In this document: positions 9,056 to 19,272 of the stretch, piece by piece | How positions within the stretch are numbered: position 1 is the stretch's first letter | Layout: the number at the start of each line of letters is the position of its first letter | Source of the DNA: Shouchella xiaoxiensis | GTDB lineage: Bacteria; Bacillota; Bacilli; Bacillales; Bacillaceae_D | Assembly (NCBI RefSeq): GCF_016907895.1 | Contig: NZ_JAFBCV010000006.1 | Span: forward strand, 171,693-235,692 | DNA: 64,000 nucleotides | Direction of reading: 5' to 3' | Translations under genes and position numbers: made by a program | Notes under the pieces: generated by a model | The model's input: the letters and a program-made list of their open reading frames with translations, nothing else | Database searches by the model: none | Told to the model about the DNA's origin: nothing

Positions 9056-10318
9056 CTAATTCGTCACGCTGGCTGCTTTTGCAAGTGTATCTTTAAATAC
9101 CTGTCCATCCTTCATCACAAACGTAATGTTTTCATGGTTTTCGACAACCTGTATGTCTTCAAGTGGGTTGCTGTTAACGAGAATGAGGTCAGCCCATTTA
9201 CCAGCCTCAATTGTGCCGACTTTCTCGCCCCAGCCCATACATTCAGCAGCGGTCTTGGTAGAGGCAACAATCGCCTCCATTGGTGACATTCCGATCTCGC
9301 ACATGAGCCCCAGTTCACGTAGGTTAATGCCATGAGGGAAGACGCCTGCATCGGTACCCATCGCAATTTTTACGCCTGCTTCATACGCTTTTCGAATGCT
9401 TTCTTTATGGATGTCGATCACTTCTTTCGACTTCTCAATTGCATAAGGTGCCATTGTGTTGGATGTTTCCGCTGCTTCTAGCACGGCGAGCGGAGCGAGC
9501 AAGGTTGGGACAAGGTATGTGCCGTGCTCAAGCATTAACTCCAGCGCTTCATCATCAATGTAAATCCCATGTTCAATTGAATGGATACCTGCTCGCACGG
9601 CGTTTTTAATCCCTTCCGCACCTTGCGCATGAGCCATGACCTTGACGCCTTTGCGGAACGTCGCTTCTTCAACCATGACTTCAAGCTCTTCTTGTGAAAA
9701 CTGCGTAAATTCAGGGTGATCAGTTGGACTCGATACACCGCCGGTAGCGTGGACTTTGACGACATCAGCACCAGCGCGGAGCATTTCCCGCACGGTTTTG
9801 CGAACTTCTTCGCGCCCATCGCACTTACCGTCAGGCATGCCTGGATAGACTGGCGCTGTTGTATCAATTCCGGAAATATTCCAGCTATCGCCATGTCCAC
9901 CTGTAATCGTTAGCGGGTTAATGCTGACCTGCATCCGTGGTCCAGAGACAAGCCCGTCTTCCACAGCTTTCTTAATGCCTGCGTCGGCAAAGCCAGCATC
10001 ACGTACCGACGTAATGCCCGTTTGAATTGTTGTTTCCAGTCGTTTAGCCGCTTCAAAAAAACGATAGGAGAACGGCGTAAGCAGCGATTCTTGGACATTT
10101 TTAATTTCCAGTGCCATATGAACATGGGTATCAATTAATCCGGGCAGAAGGTACTGGCCGCCGCCGTCGATAATGGTCGCATCATTAGGCACAGCAATCG
10201 ATTGTTTCGTACCAGCTCCAAGTATGTGGTTGTTCTCCACGAGCACAACAGCGTCGTTAACGCAGTCTTGTCCAGTTCCGTCAATTAGTGAAACATTTGT
10301 AATGGCTGTAATTGTCAT
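9056..10318 (-). CDS. Metal-dependent amidohydrolase (imidazolonepropionase/prolidase-like)
   Basis: The 420-residue protein is an amidohydrolase-superfamily TIM-barrel enzyme. Metal and catalytic positions are visible: DTHVHMAL (HxH) near residue 63, DVVKVHATGG (bridging Lys region), VMAHAQG, SIEHGIYI and the final MGTDAGV Asp. The C-terminus has the usual GTIEAGKWADLILV sandwich segment. This subgroup includes Xaa-Pro dipeptidases and many enzymes of unknown substrate. It lies 15 bases after a membrane-protein gene in the same direction, so a coupled uptake-and-hydrolysis role is plausible. Confidence 0.85.
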   Translation of the reverse strand: MTITAITNVSLIDGTGQDCVNDAVVLVENNHILGAGTKQSIAVPNDATIIDGGGQYLLPGLIDTHVHMALEIKNVQESLLTPFSYRFFEAAKRLETTIQTGITSVRDAGFADAGIKKAVEDGLVSGPRMQVSINPLTITGGHGDSWNISGIDTTAPVYPGMPDGKCDGREEVRKTVREMLRAGADVVKVHATGGVSSPTDHPEFTQFSQEELEVMVEEATFRKGVKVMAHAQGAEGIKNAVRAGIHSIEHGIYIDDEALELMLEHGTYLVPTLLAPLAVLEAAETSNTMAPYAIEKSKEVIDIHKESIRKAYEAGVKIAMGTDAGVFPHGINLRELGLMCEIGMSPMEAIVASTKTAAECMGWGEKVGTIEAGKWADLILVNSNPLEDIQVVENHENITFVMKDGQVFKDTLAKAASVTN

Positions 10319-10333
10319 AGGTATCCGCTCCCT

Positions 10334-11497
10334 TTATAATGTTGAAATTAAAATGCTGGCAATGGCTACTGAGCCAACTGTTACAGAGGTAAATCCTCCG
10401 ATAAGCATCGGTGGCATTAAATCGTCCATAATTCGTTTTTGTTCCGCCTCGTTCCGTCCCTCACTTCGGCTAATTTCTTCAACAATCAGATAATCACCAG
10501 GAAAGCCGTACAACGCCGTTAACACAACTGGAATGGATTTATTAATGTCCCACTTAAATAGCTTGGCACCAATCACTGCTCCGAGCATCAGGCCAGCAAT
10601 TCCAATGACCATGATCACCATGACGGGAAGAAGCGATGCAACAATCTCACCCCACGTGACGCCGATCAATGAGTTAATGACAACGAAGATTAATGCAATC
10701 ATCGTAATGCCTGAGCTGTTCGCTTTATCCATCGATTTTTCAGGGAAAAAGCGTAGGGCAGCACCTGCAACACCGATGACGAGTGCCCAGAGGCTAGCGT
10801 TAATGCCGGTTAGCTGACCAAGAAAAACAGCAAGGGCACCACCTGCAAAGAGAAGGAAGATAATGACGAAATGGCTCTGCATCCAGGCTTTCGGCAGAAG
10901 GTAGCTCTTCTCCTGCTCCTGTTCCGCTGCATCAACCTCCTCTACTTCAACTGCAGCGGCTGCTTCATCTGTCCGAATTTTCTTTGCATAACGTGAAAGA
11001 AAGATCGACGTCAGCGGCATGCCGATAAAGTTCTGAATCGTAAAGACGGCAATTGGAACAGCGATTATGGCTGTAAAGCCTGCCTCTCTCAACCCTTCGG
11101 AGGTGACGATATAGGCAATAATACCGCCCGTTATCGGACCAGCGCCGGCAACCGCCGTTTCATAGTTAAAGAAAAGCGTGACGAGCGTCAAAACACCAAC
11201 AACGGAAAACGTTAAGCCGATTAGCGTAATTAAGACCGCTTGATACTGCTTGTACATCGTTTTTAATGGAATCATTGTTCCTAGATGAACGATTAAGACA
11301 GGAACAAGGACGCCTCCTACCGCAACAAAGGTGGACGCTGCAATATAGGATTCGGGTAAAATGCCTGTCTGTAATAAAACAAATACCGTAGCAACAACAA
11401 CAAGAAGCATTGGGATACGCGCACGAGATTTAATCGAAATGACTTCTCCGATAGCGATAATAGCGATAAACAATAGTGCTAGATAAATAGGCTCCAT
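10334..11497 (-). CDS. Polytopic membrane protein, probable transporter of unknown substrate
   Basis: This is a 387-residue protein with about ten hydrophobic segments and a charged cytoplasmic loop rich in Glu and Ala in the middle (around residue 200). I do not recognise a precise family; gating-type glycine-rich stretches (GGIIAYIVTSEGLREAGF and GFPGDYLIVEEISRSEG) suggest a secondary transporter in the broad GltS/CPA-like group. ATG 11497 is chosen because AGGGGG lies 7 bases upstream and the protein then starts directly with a membrane segment; an upstream ATG at 11569 would add an implausible polar tail. The neighbouring amidohydrolase suggests import of its substrate. Confidence 0.65.
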   Translation of the reverse strand: MEPIYLALLFIAIIAIGEVISIKSRARIPMLLVVVATVFVLLQTGILPESYIAASTFVAVGGVLVPVLIVHLGTMIPLKTMYKQYQAVLITLIGLTFSVVGVLTLVTLFFNYETAVAGAGPITGGIIAYIVTSEGLREAGFTAIIAVPIAVFTIQNFIGMPLTSIFLSRYAKKIRTDEAAAAVEVEEVDAAEQEQEKSYLLPKAWMQSHFVIIFLLFAGGALAVFLGQLTGINASLWALVIGVAGAALRFFPEKSMDKANSSGITMIALIFVVINSLIGVTWGEIVASLLPVMVIMVIGIAGLMLGAVIGAKLFKWDINKSIPVVLTALYGFPGDYLIVEEISRSEGRNEAEQKRIMDDLMPPMLIGGFTSVTVGSVAIASILISTL

Positions 11498-11622
11498 GCC
11501 GAATCCCCCTCTGTCAATGTGGTGCATTGCTCGTTGACGAAAGAGTCTGAACAAATGCTTGTTACCCACTATAGTAGAAATAGAAAGACAATTCTATAGC
11601 TTTATTCGACAAAGTTCACTGC

Positions 11623-13401
11623 TTATTTTTGTCCATCGTCGCTAAATGGGTTGATTTCTAAATAGTGCGCGATTTTCAAAGCCAGATGGATGTCGAAGCT
11701 TTGATTAACGGATAAGTTCGTAATCCCAAGCAGTTCATAGATTTTTTTTAAGCGGTATTTGACTGTATTAACATGTACGTACAGCTCTAGCGCTGCTTCT
11801 TTTAACCGTTGCCCTTGTTCTAAATAAACAAAGAGCGTCTTCACTAAATCACCGCTCGCATCATGATCAATGATGGGCCCAATTTTATCAGAAACGTACT
11901 GGGTTAAGTCAGCTTCATTCATATCTAAAAACAAGCGATACGGTCCAAGAGAATCATACGTTATCACCTGATTCGTTCGCTGTTTTCGCTGCAAATAGTG
12001 AATGGCACGGACCGCTTCAGCGTGAGCGTCCTTTGCCGCAGAAAGAAGGTTGACGGGGCGCCCAATCCCAGCATAGCTGGAAAGCGTCCATTTCTGTTCA
12101 GCGTAGCCAAGCAATTCTTGTAGAAAGGTTTCAATTCCCAGAAACGATTGCTTCGGTGAAACGACAAATAAGAAGGTTAAATCAAAGTGTCGTTCATAGA
12201 CGATTGCTGTTTCATGAAGCTTAGACAATTCATAATAGACTTTGCGCATCAACTGTTGCTTCATTCGATTGTACAAAGGCATCGGAACACGACCGTGTTC
12301 TACCTGGACCTTCGCTACAACATAGTGTTGATGAAGCCCTGTTGGTAAATGCATTAACAAGTCTTGGCTCGGCCCTTCAGGTTGTTTTGAATGAATCATC
12401 ATCTCTAACAATCGTCCTGTATACATTAAATCATTTACATCCTGTTTCTCTCGTTGGTGGAGCTCCATCACAAATAGCGGGAGTGCCTGTTCAATCGCAA
12501 CCTTATCTAGTGGGTTAAGCAAGGCCTGTTTACTGCCAATAAGAATAAGCAGTCCGATCGGCTCCCCATCAAGCTGTATCGGAAACGAATAGAGCTCGAT
12601 CTCTCCTCTACCAGTTGACCACGTTTGCATACTAAAGTTTCTCGTCACAAATAGCGATTCAATCATTTCAGCTAAAAGTTCGTCAGGAAGAGTCTGCGCC
12701 CGCTGCTCAGGAAAACGAGATAATTCTTCTCCGAATTCATTAAACACAACAACATCTTTAGAAAGCAAACGAGCAAGTGCGGCAGTAATGTCCCCCAAAC
12801 CACCATAGCTCAGCGATACGCGCGATAGCGCTTGGTGAATCTCCTGAGTCCGCTTGTTCTGCGAATACAACCGCGCATTTTCCACCGCAATGGAAGCTTG
12901 ACGCGCGAAGGTTTCTAGCAAATCCAAATCATGCGCCTCAAACGTGCGGTTGCGTTCAAAAATATCAACCGTAAGCACCCCGATACATGTGCCATCGGAA
13001 AGGTGGAGCGGAACGGAAATGGCGCTAACTGGATAAGCAAGCTCCACAAGAGATTGCTCATAATAGTGGGCATTCAATTGACTTAAGTTCGCCATACCAG
13101 CCTTCGTATCTCCAAGCTGGGAATAGATGCTGCCTTTTTTCTGTTGAAACGTCTTCCCACTCATGCCTTCACCCGGCTTTAAGCGAACCTTTCCCAACGC
13201 ATCCATCGTAAACCCAATCGCGCTTTCCGCGTAAAGGACGTTCTGCTGCTCATCGTATAAGAACAAGACGCCAGCCGTTGAGCCGTCAATAACTTGCAAC
13301 GCTTCTTGCAAGAGCTGGCGCAAGACATCTGGCAGTTCCCTCGTCGTACTTAATACACGAATTGACGCCATTAAGCTGTTTAGTTGTTTTTCCGTTTTCA
13401 T
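11623..13401 (-). CDS. GAF-domain transcriptional regulator with PucR-type helix-turn-helix
   Basis: The 592-residue protein has an N-terminal GAF domain (about residues 20-180: DGSTAGVLFLYDEQQNVLYAESAIGF to LLETFARQASIAVENARLYSQ). A central region without a named domain follows. The C-terminal PucR/CdaR-type HTH (KEAALELYVHVNTVKYRLKKI) lies near residue 550. Such regulators sense a small molecule and control nearby catabolic genes. Its position beside the membrane protein and amidohydrolase genes, in the same direction, suggests it controls them. Confidence 0.82.
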   Translation of the reverse strand: MKTEKQLNSLMASIRVLSTTRELPDVLRQLLQEALQVIDGSTAGVLFLYDEQQNVLYAESAIGFTMDALGKVRLKPGEGMSGKTFQQKKGSIYSQLGDTKAGMANLSQLNAHYYEQSLVELAYPVSAISVPLHLSDGTCIGVLTVDIFERNRTFEAHDLDLLETFARQASIAVENARLYSQNKRTQEIHQALSRVSLSYGGLGDITAALARLLSKDVVVFNEFGEELSRFPEQRAQTLPDELLAEMIESLFVTRNFSMQTWSTGRGEIELYSFPIQLDGEPIGLLILIGSKQALLNPLDKVAIEQALPLFVMELHQREKQDVNDLMYTGRLLEMMIHSKQPEGPSQDLLMHLPTGLHQHYVVAKVQVEHGRVPMPLYNRMKQQLMRKVYYELSKLHETAIVYERHFDLTFLFVVSPKQSFLGIETFLQELLGYAEQKWTLSSYAGIGRPVNLLSAAKDAHAEAVRAIHYLQRKQRTNQVITYDSLGPYRLFLDMNEADLTQYVSDKIGPIIDHDASGDLVKTLFVYLEQGQRLKEAALELYVHVNTVKYRLKKIYELLGITNLSVNQSFDIHLALKIAHYLEINPFSDDGQK

Positions 13402-13583
13402 GAATGCACCGCCTTACAAGTGGTTCAATCTAGCATAAGGGAAGGAAGGGGGATTGGCTAGTGTTTTTGGAGGGGGAGATGTTGGGAATGTCTTAAATCG
13501 AGACTACTAGATCTTAACTTAGCAGGAATAGAGGAAATGGGTATCCGCGCTATACTAAATGGAAGAATGAGAGGAGGAGCTTC

Positions 13584-15380
13584 ATGAAACCTTTAATGAA
13601 AGCGTTTGCTTTTTTGGTGGTTATTTTATTTGGAAGTTTGACTGTGACGGATGCTCATGGAGAGACACATGATTTGCCATTATTCTACTATGAACAGACA
13701 ATCATTGATCCAGAACAGATGATGTATGATCCGACGGGAGAGTATGATTTCCCGACAGTCATTCGCGCTGAAGATTATTTTGACGAACCTCTTGGAATTT
13801 ACTACATGTATTACGGCCCGCATGATAGACCTGGCGGGATTGCTCTTGCTTATGCGGATTCCATTGAGGGTCCATGGATTGATTATAGTGGAAATCCAAT
13901 TATCGCAAGAGATTGGCAACCTCATTACAGTGTATCCCACGTTGCTTCAGCACACCCAATTTGGAATGAAGAGGAAGAGAAATTGTTTCTCTATTTCCAC
14001 GGAGAAAATTCAGTAACGCGCCTTGCTACATCTGAAGATGGCATTTATTTTGATTATGAGCAAGTTGTCATCAGTACGAGTGATTTTACTGGAATTAATG
14101 AAGCCTCTTATGCGCGGGTATTTGAGCATGAACTTGAAGGGAAAGACAATCGTTACGTGATGACGTTGATGGGAAATAACAATGGCACGAGGAAAATCTA
14201 TTTAGCATGGTCAAAAGATGGACGTGAATGGGAGACGCAGCAGGAACCGCTGATTTCACCTCAACCTGGCCAAGGCGGCAATCTATCCGGTGCGTATTAC
14301 TTCCCTTATAACGGAAATCATTATGTAACGGTTCACGGAGGATCTGGTAATCAATATGTAATCGATGTTGGTGAAAATTTTGATCAGGAAATTCATTTAG
14401 GCGCTTATTATCAGCCAGGACAAGATTCTCCAGAGAACGGACGAGCTGCCTCTCGTTCCTATATCTACTCGGAGAATGAGCTTTACATGGTCTATGAAGC
14501 AGGACAGCGTGGTTCAACAAAAATTGCGCTTGCTCGAGCCATTTATGACGAAGAATTAAAGGAAATGGCTAAAGTCACACTTCGATCCACGGATGTCGTT
14601 TCCTCAACGAATAGCGAAATTGAATTTGAATTAATAGCCGAACGTTACGATGGATCGCTGATTGATCAGCAGGAGTTGGTAATTGAACTAACGTCAAGTG
14701 ATCAGTCAATCGTTCGCATTGATCAGGGAAAGCTCTATTCAGCTTCAGAAGGATTTGCAACGGTTGAAGCCGAAGTGTATTACAACGGAAAACGTCTTAC
14801 AACAAACTCTATCTTATTTGAGGTTCGGGAAGGGGAGGTATGGAACGTCATTGACGAATTCTTTGTTGATTATACAAGGCGTTGGCAAATTGCTAAGGGC
14901 AGCACGGCTCAAGGGACGATTGAGCAAGGGGCTGGGTTCGTTGACATTAAGGAAAGCCGAAGAGGGAGTGGTTCCTTTCATTACCTCACTCACACCGGAT
15001 TTCACTTGCCTGATTATCACTTTACCCTTGAAGCCGAGCTTGCTGTACTGGGACCGAGCCATGGAAACGAAATTAGTATTAGACAAGGTAACCAGCAGAA
15101 ATCAATCTTTATCAAGTATGATGGTGAAAGAGGCTGGATTCAAGACAGACTGAATCAGCCGACGGTCTCAGTCGAAGTTGATCCAACCGTGCAAGCCCGC
15201 TATACGATTGTTTCAACAGGAAGAACGACGCACGATGTGTATCGTGATGATGAGTACTTATTCCAGTCATCATCGACCGCACAATCGGGGCAAGACCTGA
15301 TAAAAATAGGAGTGGATTCACAAGGTGACGCAGAAATGCGTGTTGAAGCGCTTCGAATTCAAACCAATGCTAGTGAGTGA
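13584..15380 (+). CDS. Secreted five-bladed beta-propeller glycosidase-like protein
   Basis: The 598-residue protein begins with a Sec signal (MKPLMKAFAFLVVILFGSLT, cleavage likely near AHG). Residues about 45-330 look like a GH43/GH32-type five-bladed propeller: YDFPTVIRAEDYF, IYYMYYGPHD, GPWIDYSGNPII, VSHVASAHPIW and LATSEDGIYF. Residues about 335-430 resemble a bacterial Ig-like domain, and the last 160 or so a jelly-roll (LamG/concanavalin-like) module. The propeller active-site acids cannot be assigned with certainty. The neighbouring two-component system and sugar ABC importer fit an extracellular polysaccharide or oligosaccharide degrader. Confidence 0.65.
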   Translation: MKPLMKAFAFLVVILFGSLTVTDAHGETHDLPLFYYEQTIIDPEQMMYDPTGEYDFPTVIRAEDYFDEPLGIYYMYYGPHDRPGGIALAYADSIEGPWIDYSGNPIIARDWQPHYSVSHVASAHPIWNEEEEKLFLYFHGENSVTRLATSEDGIYFDYEQVVISTSDFTGINEASYARVFEHELEGKDNRYVMTLMGNNNGTRKIYLAWSKDGREWETQQEPLISPQPGQGGNLSGAYYFPYNGNHYVTVHGGSGNQYVIDVGENFDQEIHLGAYYQPGQDSPENGRAASRSYIYSENELYMVYEAGQRGSTKIALARAIYDEELKEMAKVTLRSTDVVSSTNSEIEFELIAERYDGSLIDQQELVIELTSSDQSIVRIDQGKLYSASEGFATVEAEVYYNGKRLTTNSILFEVREGEVWNVIDEFFVDYTRRWQIAKGSTAQGTIEQGAGFVDIKESRRGSGSFHYLTHTGFHLPDYHFTLEAELAVLGPSHGNEISIRQGNQQKSIFIKYDGERGWIQDRLNQPTVSVEVDPTVQARYTIVSTGRTTHDVYRDDEYLFQSSSTAQSGQDLIKIGVDSQGDAEMRVEALRIQTNASE

Positions 15381-15388
15381 CCGAGGAT

Positions 15389-15417
15389 GAACCTTCTAAT
15401 CAAGAAGGTTCTTTTTC
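15389..15417 (+). terminator. Rho-independent terminator after the propeller protein gene
   Basis: GAACCTTCT (15389-15397) pairs perfectly with AGAAGGTTC (15403-15411) around a 5-base loop and is followed by TTTTTCT. It separates the secreted-protein gene from the response-regulator gene. Confidence 0.82.
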
Positions 15418-15438
15418 TATAAAAAAGGAGGGATAAAC

Positions 15439-16164
15439 GTGTATAAAGTTGTTATTGCCGAAGACGAGAAAATGATACGAAAAGGACTCGTCACAATTGT
15501 TGATCAACTCGTTAGCGATTTTACCGTTATTGGTGAGGCCGACAATGGAGAGAAGGCGCTTGAACTGCTTGCTCATGACTGCCCTGATGTCTTGCTGACA
15601 GATATTCGAATGCCTAAAAGAGACGGGCTTTCATTAATGAAAGAAGTTCGAGATTATTTTCCAAAGGTGCGCATTGTCATCGTAAGTGGTCACGAAGAAT
15701 TTTCCTATGCTCAGCAAGCCATACTGCATGGGGTGAGTCGCTATATATTAAAGCCAATTGATCGAACAGAAGTGGTAGCTGCTTTTGAAGAGATTAAAGC
15801 TAGCTTAAGTGAGGTGGAAGAGAATCTTCATGAAGATCAGTTAATCCAGCAAGTAGACGCCTATATTAAAACGCATATAGACCAAGACATAACATTAACA
15901 GATGTGGCTAAGCTCGTGCATTTACATCCAACTTATTTCAGCCAATGGTTTAAGGACAAGAGCGGGAAGAACTTCTCTACCTATGTCACCGAAAGAAGGT
16001 TGAAGCGAGCTGAGACGTTGCTGGATCAAACCAATCTGCGCATCTACGAGATCGCGAGAATGTCAGGTTATCAAAGCCAGAAACATTTTATGAAGCTGTT
16101 TAAGAAAGAGAAGCAGTGTACACCAACGCAATACAGAAAAAAGATGTTTATGCAACAAGAGTGA
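15439..16164 (+). CDS. YesN-type response regulator with AraC DNA-binding domain
   Basis: The 241-residue product has an N-terminal receiver domain with the phospho-acceptor Asp at about residue 55 (VLLTDIRMPKRDG) and the conserved Lys in ILKPIDR. A C-terminal AraC/XylS double HTH follows (DITLTDVAKLVHLHPTYFSQWF and the second helix pair RIYEIARMSGYQSQKHFMKLF). The start is GTG behind AAAGGAGGG. It is followed 12 bases later by its sensor kinase. This architecture commonly controls sugar ABC importers and glycosidases, which are the genes on either side. Confidence 0.9.
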   Translation: MYKVVIAEDEKMIRKGLVTIVDQLVSDFTVIGEADNGEKALELLAHDCPDVLLTDIRMPKRDGLSLMKEVRDYFPKVRIVIVSGHEEFSYAQQAILHGVSRYILKPIDRTEVVAAFEEIKASLSEVEENLHEDQLIQQVDAYIKTHIDQDITLTDVAKLVHLHPTYFSQWFKDKSGKNFSTYVTERRLKRAETLLDQTNLRIYEIARMSGYQSQKHFMKLFKKEKQCTPTQYRKKMFMQQE

Positions 16165-16176
16165 GGTGGGAAAAGC

Positions 16177-17898
16177 ATGTCACTGAGACCGAAGATTATC
16201 GTCTTGTTTCTTGCAATTGTGTTAATCCCTTTAAATCTGTTAGGAATGATTACGTATGCGTATTTCTCGAAAACGCTGGAGGATCAAACATACCATTATA
16301 CGGTACAAGTAATTGATCAATTAAATGAGAACGTCAATTCATTTATTGATGAAATGCACCGATTATCGCTCCTTCCTCTGTACGATCGGGAGATTTTAAC
16401 GATTTTAAAGAACCGAACGGAGAACGCCTATTCTTATTATCCACAAACAGAAGAGCTTGAACGAATGAGCTCATTTTTATCTACCCTCTCCTATAATCGG
16501 CAAGAACTTTCCGGAGTTCATATTATTGCACGGGATGGGAGTTTGTTTAGCGACCTCGGCTCACCTCGAACGGTTCATCGTTTTAGTGATGAGTCTAGCT
16601 TCTGGTATCAAAGTATTCGAAAAGGTGAAGGTGCCTCTTTACTCGTACCTACTCACGGTCCAGCCTATATTTTAGGAAACGAGAAGACCGTTTTCTCAAT
16701 CGGGCGCTTGCTTCGCGATCCAGAAGGATTTCGTCCACTTGGTATGATTAAAGTCGATATTGAAATGAGCTATATTGAATCACTATTAGCTAATCTGGAT
16801 TTATCAGACAAAGCATCAATAACAATGGTTGATAGTCAGGGTCAGCTGATTTATGAAACTGGAAAAGCAATAACGCCTCTTTTACAAGAAGAAAATGAAG
16901 AAGGCGAGGCGCTTGTTGAGCGAGAACGAGTCACGGTTGATGACGTAGACTATTTGCCTGTTCTCCGTCAATCCAGCGGGGAAGTGCAGACAATTGTTTT
17001 GTTACCAGAGCAAGAAATTGTTGGTGCCTCACAGTCACTCCGAATCGTGACCATCGGTTTAATGGTAGTCGTATCAGGAGTCATCCTTCTTTTAGCCAGA
17101 TTCGCTGAGCGTTCTTTAACAAGACCAATCTTTGAATTACGCCAAATGATGGCAAGGTCCGAGAAAGGAGAATTTCATCATCGTATGAAGCCATCTTCAA
17201 AAGATGAGCTTGGTCAGCTTGCCCTTAGTTATAACCATATGATGGAGCAAATTAATGAGCTAATTGAAAGAGTGTATCAAACTGAAATACGTGAAAAAGA
17301 TGCCGAAATAAAAGCGCTGCAAACGCAGATGAATCCCCACTTTATATACAATACATTAGAACATATTAATATGATCGCCATTACGAAACACGAATATGAA
17401 CTTTCTGATATGGTCGCGGCTCTTGGACGCTTAATTCGCTACAGTATTGATCAAAAAACCCGTTTCGTCCCATTGCGTGATGAACTCGCTTTCGTCAAAG
17501 CGTATATTGCCATTCAAGAAAAACGATTAGAAGGAAAGGTAATATTTGACATCACGATACCAGAAGAGATGTTGACGTTGTCCATACCAAAATTGATACT
17601 CCAACCATTACTTGAGAATGCGATTGAGCATGGTCACAAACATGGTGAAATAACAGGGGGAATTTCTTTAACAGGTTGGCAAGATCACTCGTTTTCTTAT
17701 TTGAAAGTAAGTGATCAGGGGCAGGGTATGAAGCAAACCATAGAGGGCAAACGATTAAGTCGTGCGGCTGGAAACCAAGTAGCACTTACCAACATCGCAG
17801 ACCGACTTGTTTTGCTTTTAGGAGAACAAGCGATGCTTACCATTAATAGCGAGGAAGGAATAGGGACGTCTGTCACAATTACTCTACCAAAGACCTGA
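16177..17898 (+). CDS. YesM-type sensor histidine kinase
   Basis: The 573-residue membrane kinase has a first transmembrane segment at about residues 6-30, an extracytoplasmic sensor region to about 285, a second membrane segment near 290-310, and a HAMP-like linker. The His_kinase domain has its phospho-acceptor in NPHFIYNTLEHINMIA (His about 388), followed by a HATPase domain with LILQPLLENAIEHG and DQGQGM. It is the LytS/YesM class that pairs with AraC-type regulators. The coding start is 12 bases after the response-regulator stop. Confidence 0.9.
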   Translation: MSLRPKIIVLFLAIVLIPLNLLGMITYAYFSKTLEDQTYHYTVQVIDQLNENVNSFIDEMHRLSLLPLYDREILTILKNRTENAYSYYPQTEELERMSSFLSTLSYNRQELSGVHIIARDGSLFSDLGSPRTVHRFSDESSFWYQSIRKGEGASLLVPTHGPAYILGNEKTVFSIGRLLRDPEGFRPLGMIKVDIEMSYIESLLANLDLSDKASITMVDSQGQLIYETGKAITPLLQEENEEGEALVERERVTVDDVDYLPVLRQSSGEVQTIVLLPEQEIVGASQSLRIVTIGLMVVVSGVILLLARFAERSLTRPIFELRQMMARSEKGEFHHRMKPSSKDELGQLALSYNHMMEQINELIERVYQTEIREKDAEIKALQTQMNPHFIYNTLEHINMIAITKHEYELSDMVAALGRLIRYSIDQKTRFVPLRDELAFVKAYIAIQEKRLEGKVIFDITIPEEMLTLSIPKLILQPLLENAIEHGHKHGEITGGISLTGWQDHSFSYLKVSDQGQGMKQTIEGKRLSRAAGNQVALTNIADRLVLLLGEQAMLTINSEEGIGTSVTITLPKT

Positions 17899-17937
17899 AT
17901 AAAAGATACCAAATCAAAAACCAACACCCTCACTATT

Positions 17938-17951
17938 TGTAAGCGCTTTAT
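17938..17951 (+). promoter_or_regulatory. cre-like catabolite control site
   Basis: TGTAAGCGCTTTAT matches the CcpA cre consensus TGWAARCGYTWNCW at 13 of 14 positions. It lies 37 bases upstream of the sugar-binding lipoprotein start, so carbon catabolite repression of the importer is likely. This is an inference from motif and place only. Confidence 0.6.
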
Positions 17952-17987
17952 TTAAACTGAGAATACGAACAAAGAAGGGGGATTTAT

Positions 17988-19253
17988 ATGAAAAGATGGG
18001 GTATTAGCGCGGGATTATTGTTTGTTGTGGCAGGCTGTTCGTCCTCTGGAGGATCGGCTACAAATGATGGAGAAGAAAAAATTGAATTGACTTTTTCAAC
18101 ATGGGGCAATGAAAACCACATTGCCGTGTATGAAGAATTGTTAGAAGACTATTACGTTGACCATCCGAATGTAAACGTTACGATTCAAACAACACCATTT
18201 CCAGATTATCAGCAGAATATGACCGTTCTAGCGGCTGGTCAAGAGCTTCCCGATATCGGGTGGGCAGCCGAACGGATGGTCCCGCAGTTTATTGAAAATA
18301 ACATCCTTGCAGACCTTGGGGCTCTTCGAGATGATGAATCATTTAACTTCGATGATATCTTACCAGGAACGATTACTCAGTACGAAGTCGATAACGCCCT
18401 CTATGGTGTGCCGTTCTCAAGTCCACCTCATATTATTTATTACAATAAAACACTATTTGAAGAAAAAGGACTGGAAACACCTCAAGAACTTGAAAGCCGT
18501 GGTGAATGGACTTGGGACGCATTTGAAGAAGCCGCAGCTATCATTGCTGAAGATGAAGGTATTTACGGGGCCAATTTCTTTCGAGCTTGGGAAACATGGG
18601 AAAACCTTCTTGCTCATACGCGAGCTCAAGGAGGGGATCTCTTCAACGAAGAGACAACCGAGTTTACATGGAATAGTGATGCTGGAATCTCGACATTAGC
18701 GATGCTTGATCGAATGATGTTCGAAGACCGCTCTCATCCACGTGCAGGCGATCAGGTTGCTTTTGAAGCCGGCAATGTAGGGATGTTCTTCGATGTCTAT
18801 AGCTATGTATCTACTGCTAGAGGCATTGACGCATTCGAATGGGATATTGCGCCGGTCCCACTAGGCTCAGCAGGGAGAGCGCCAATTCTTGGTCAAGCAG
18901 GCTATGTAATGTTTGAAGGAACCGAACATCCAGAAGAAGCGCTTGATCTTATTCGCTATTTTGCTAGTGAAACAGGAATGGAAGCAACCTCTACTTATTT
19001 TGCGCCGCCACGCGCATCGGTACTTGAATCAGACGCATTTATTGAACAACCCGGAAATCCTCCGCGTGAAAGTATGGAGTCAACGATCTTGAATCTAAGC
19101 GAAGAAGCACGTGTCTTACCGATTCACCCTGAATGGCAAAACATCGACAATCATATTCTCCAGGGCTTTGACCGGTTATTTGGACAGACCGCAGAACCAG
19201 GCGACATTCTTGAACAGATGGAAGCAAGCATTAATCCACTGGTACAAGAGTGA
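17988..19253 (+). CDS. Sugar ABC transporter substrate-binding lipoprotein
   Basis: The 421-residue protein is a CUT1-type extracellular solute-binding protein. The signal ends in a lipobox (LLFVVAGC, Cys near residue 17). Family features include ELTFSTWGNENHIAVYEELLEDY near the N-terminus, GVPFSSPPHIIYYNKTLFEEKGL, and GQAGYVMFEGTEHPEEALDLIRYF. An AAGGGGG site precedes the ATG. It heads an operon with two permease genes and an FAD oxidoreductase. No ATPase gene lies in the operon, so a shared MsmX-type ATPase elsewhere is likely. Confidence 0.9.
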   Translation: MKRWGISAGLLFVVAGCSSSGGSATNDGEEKIELTFSTWGNENHIAVYEELLEDYYVDHPNVNVTIQTTPFPDYQQNMTVLAAGQELPDIGWAAERMVPQFIENNILADLGALRDDESFNFDDILPGTITQYEVDNALYGVPFSSPPHIIYYNKTLFEEKGLETPQELESRGEWTWDAFEEAAAIIAEDEGIYGANFFRAWETWENLLAHTRAQGGDLFNEETTEFTWNSDAGISTLAMLDRMMFEDRSHPRAGDQVAFEAGNVGMFFDVYSYVSTARGIDAFEWDIAPVPLGSAGRAPILGQAGYVMFEGTEHPEEALDLIRYFASETGMEATSTYFAPPRASVLESDAFIEQPGNPPRESMESTILNLSEEARVLPIHPEWQNIDNHILQGFDRLFGQTAEPGDILEQMEASINPLVQE

Positions 19254-19272
19254 GTTGTGGAGGGATTGAGAT

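Noticed and set aside
8915..9286. A 123-residue plus-strand frame
   Set aside because: It overlaps the amidohydrolase gene and its terminator and reads as random sequence.
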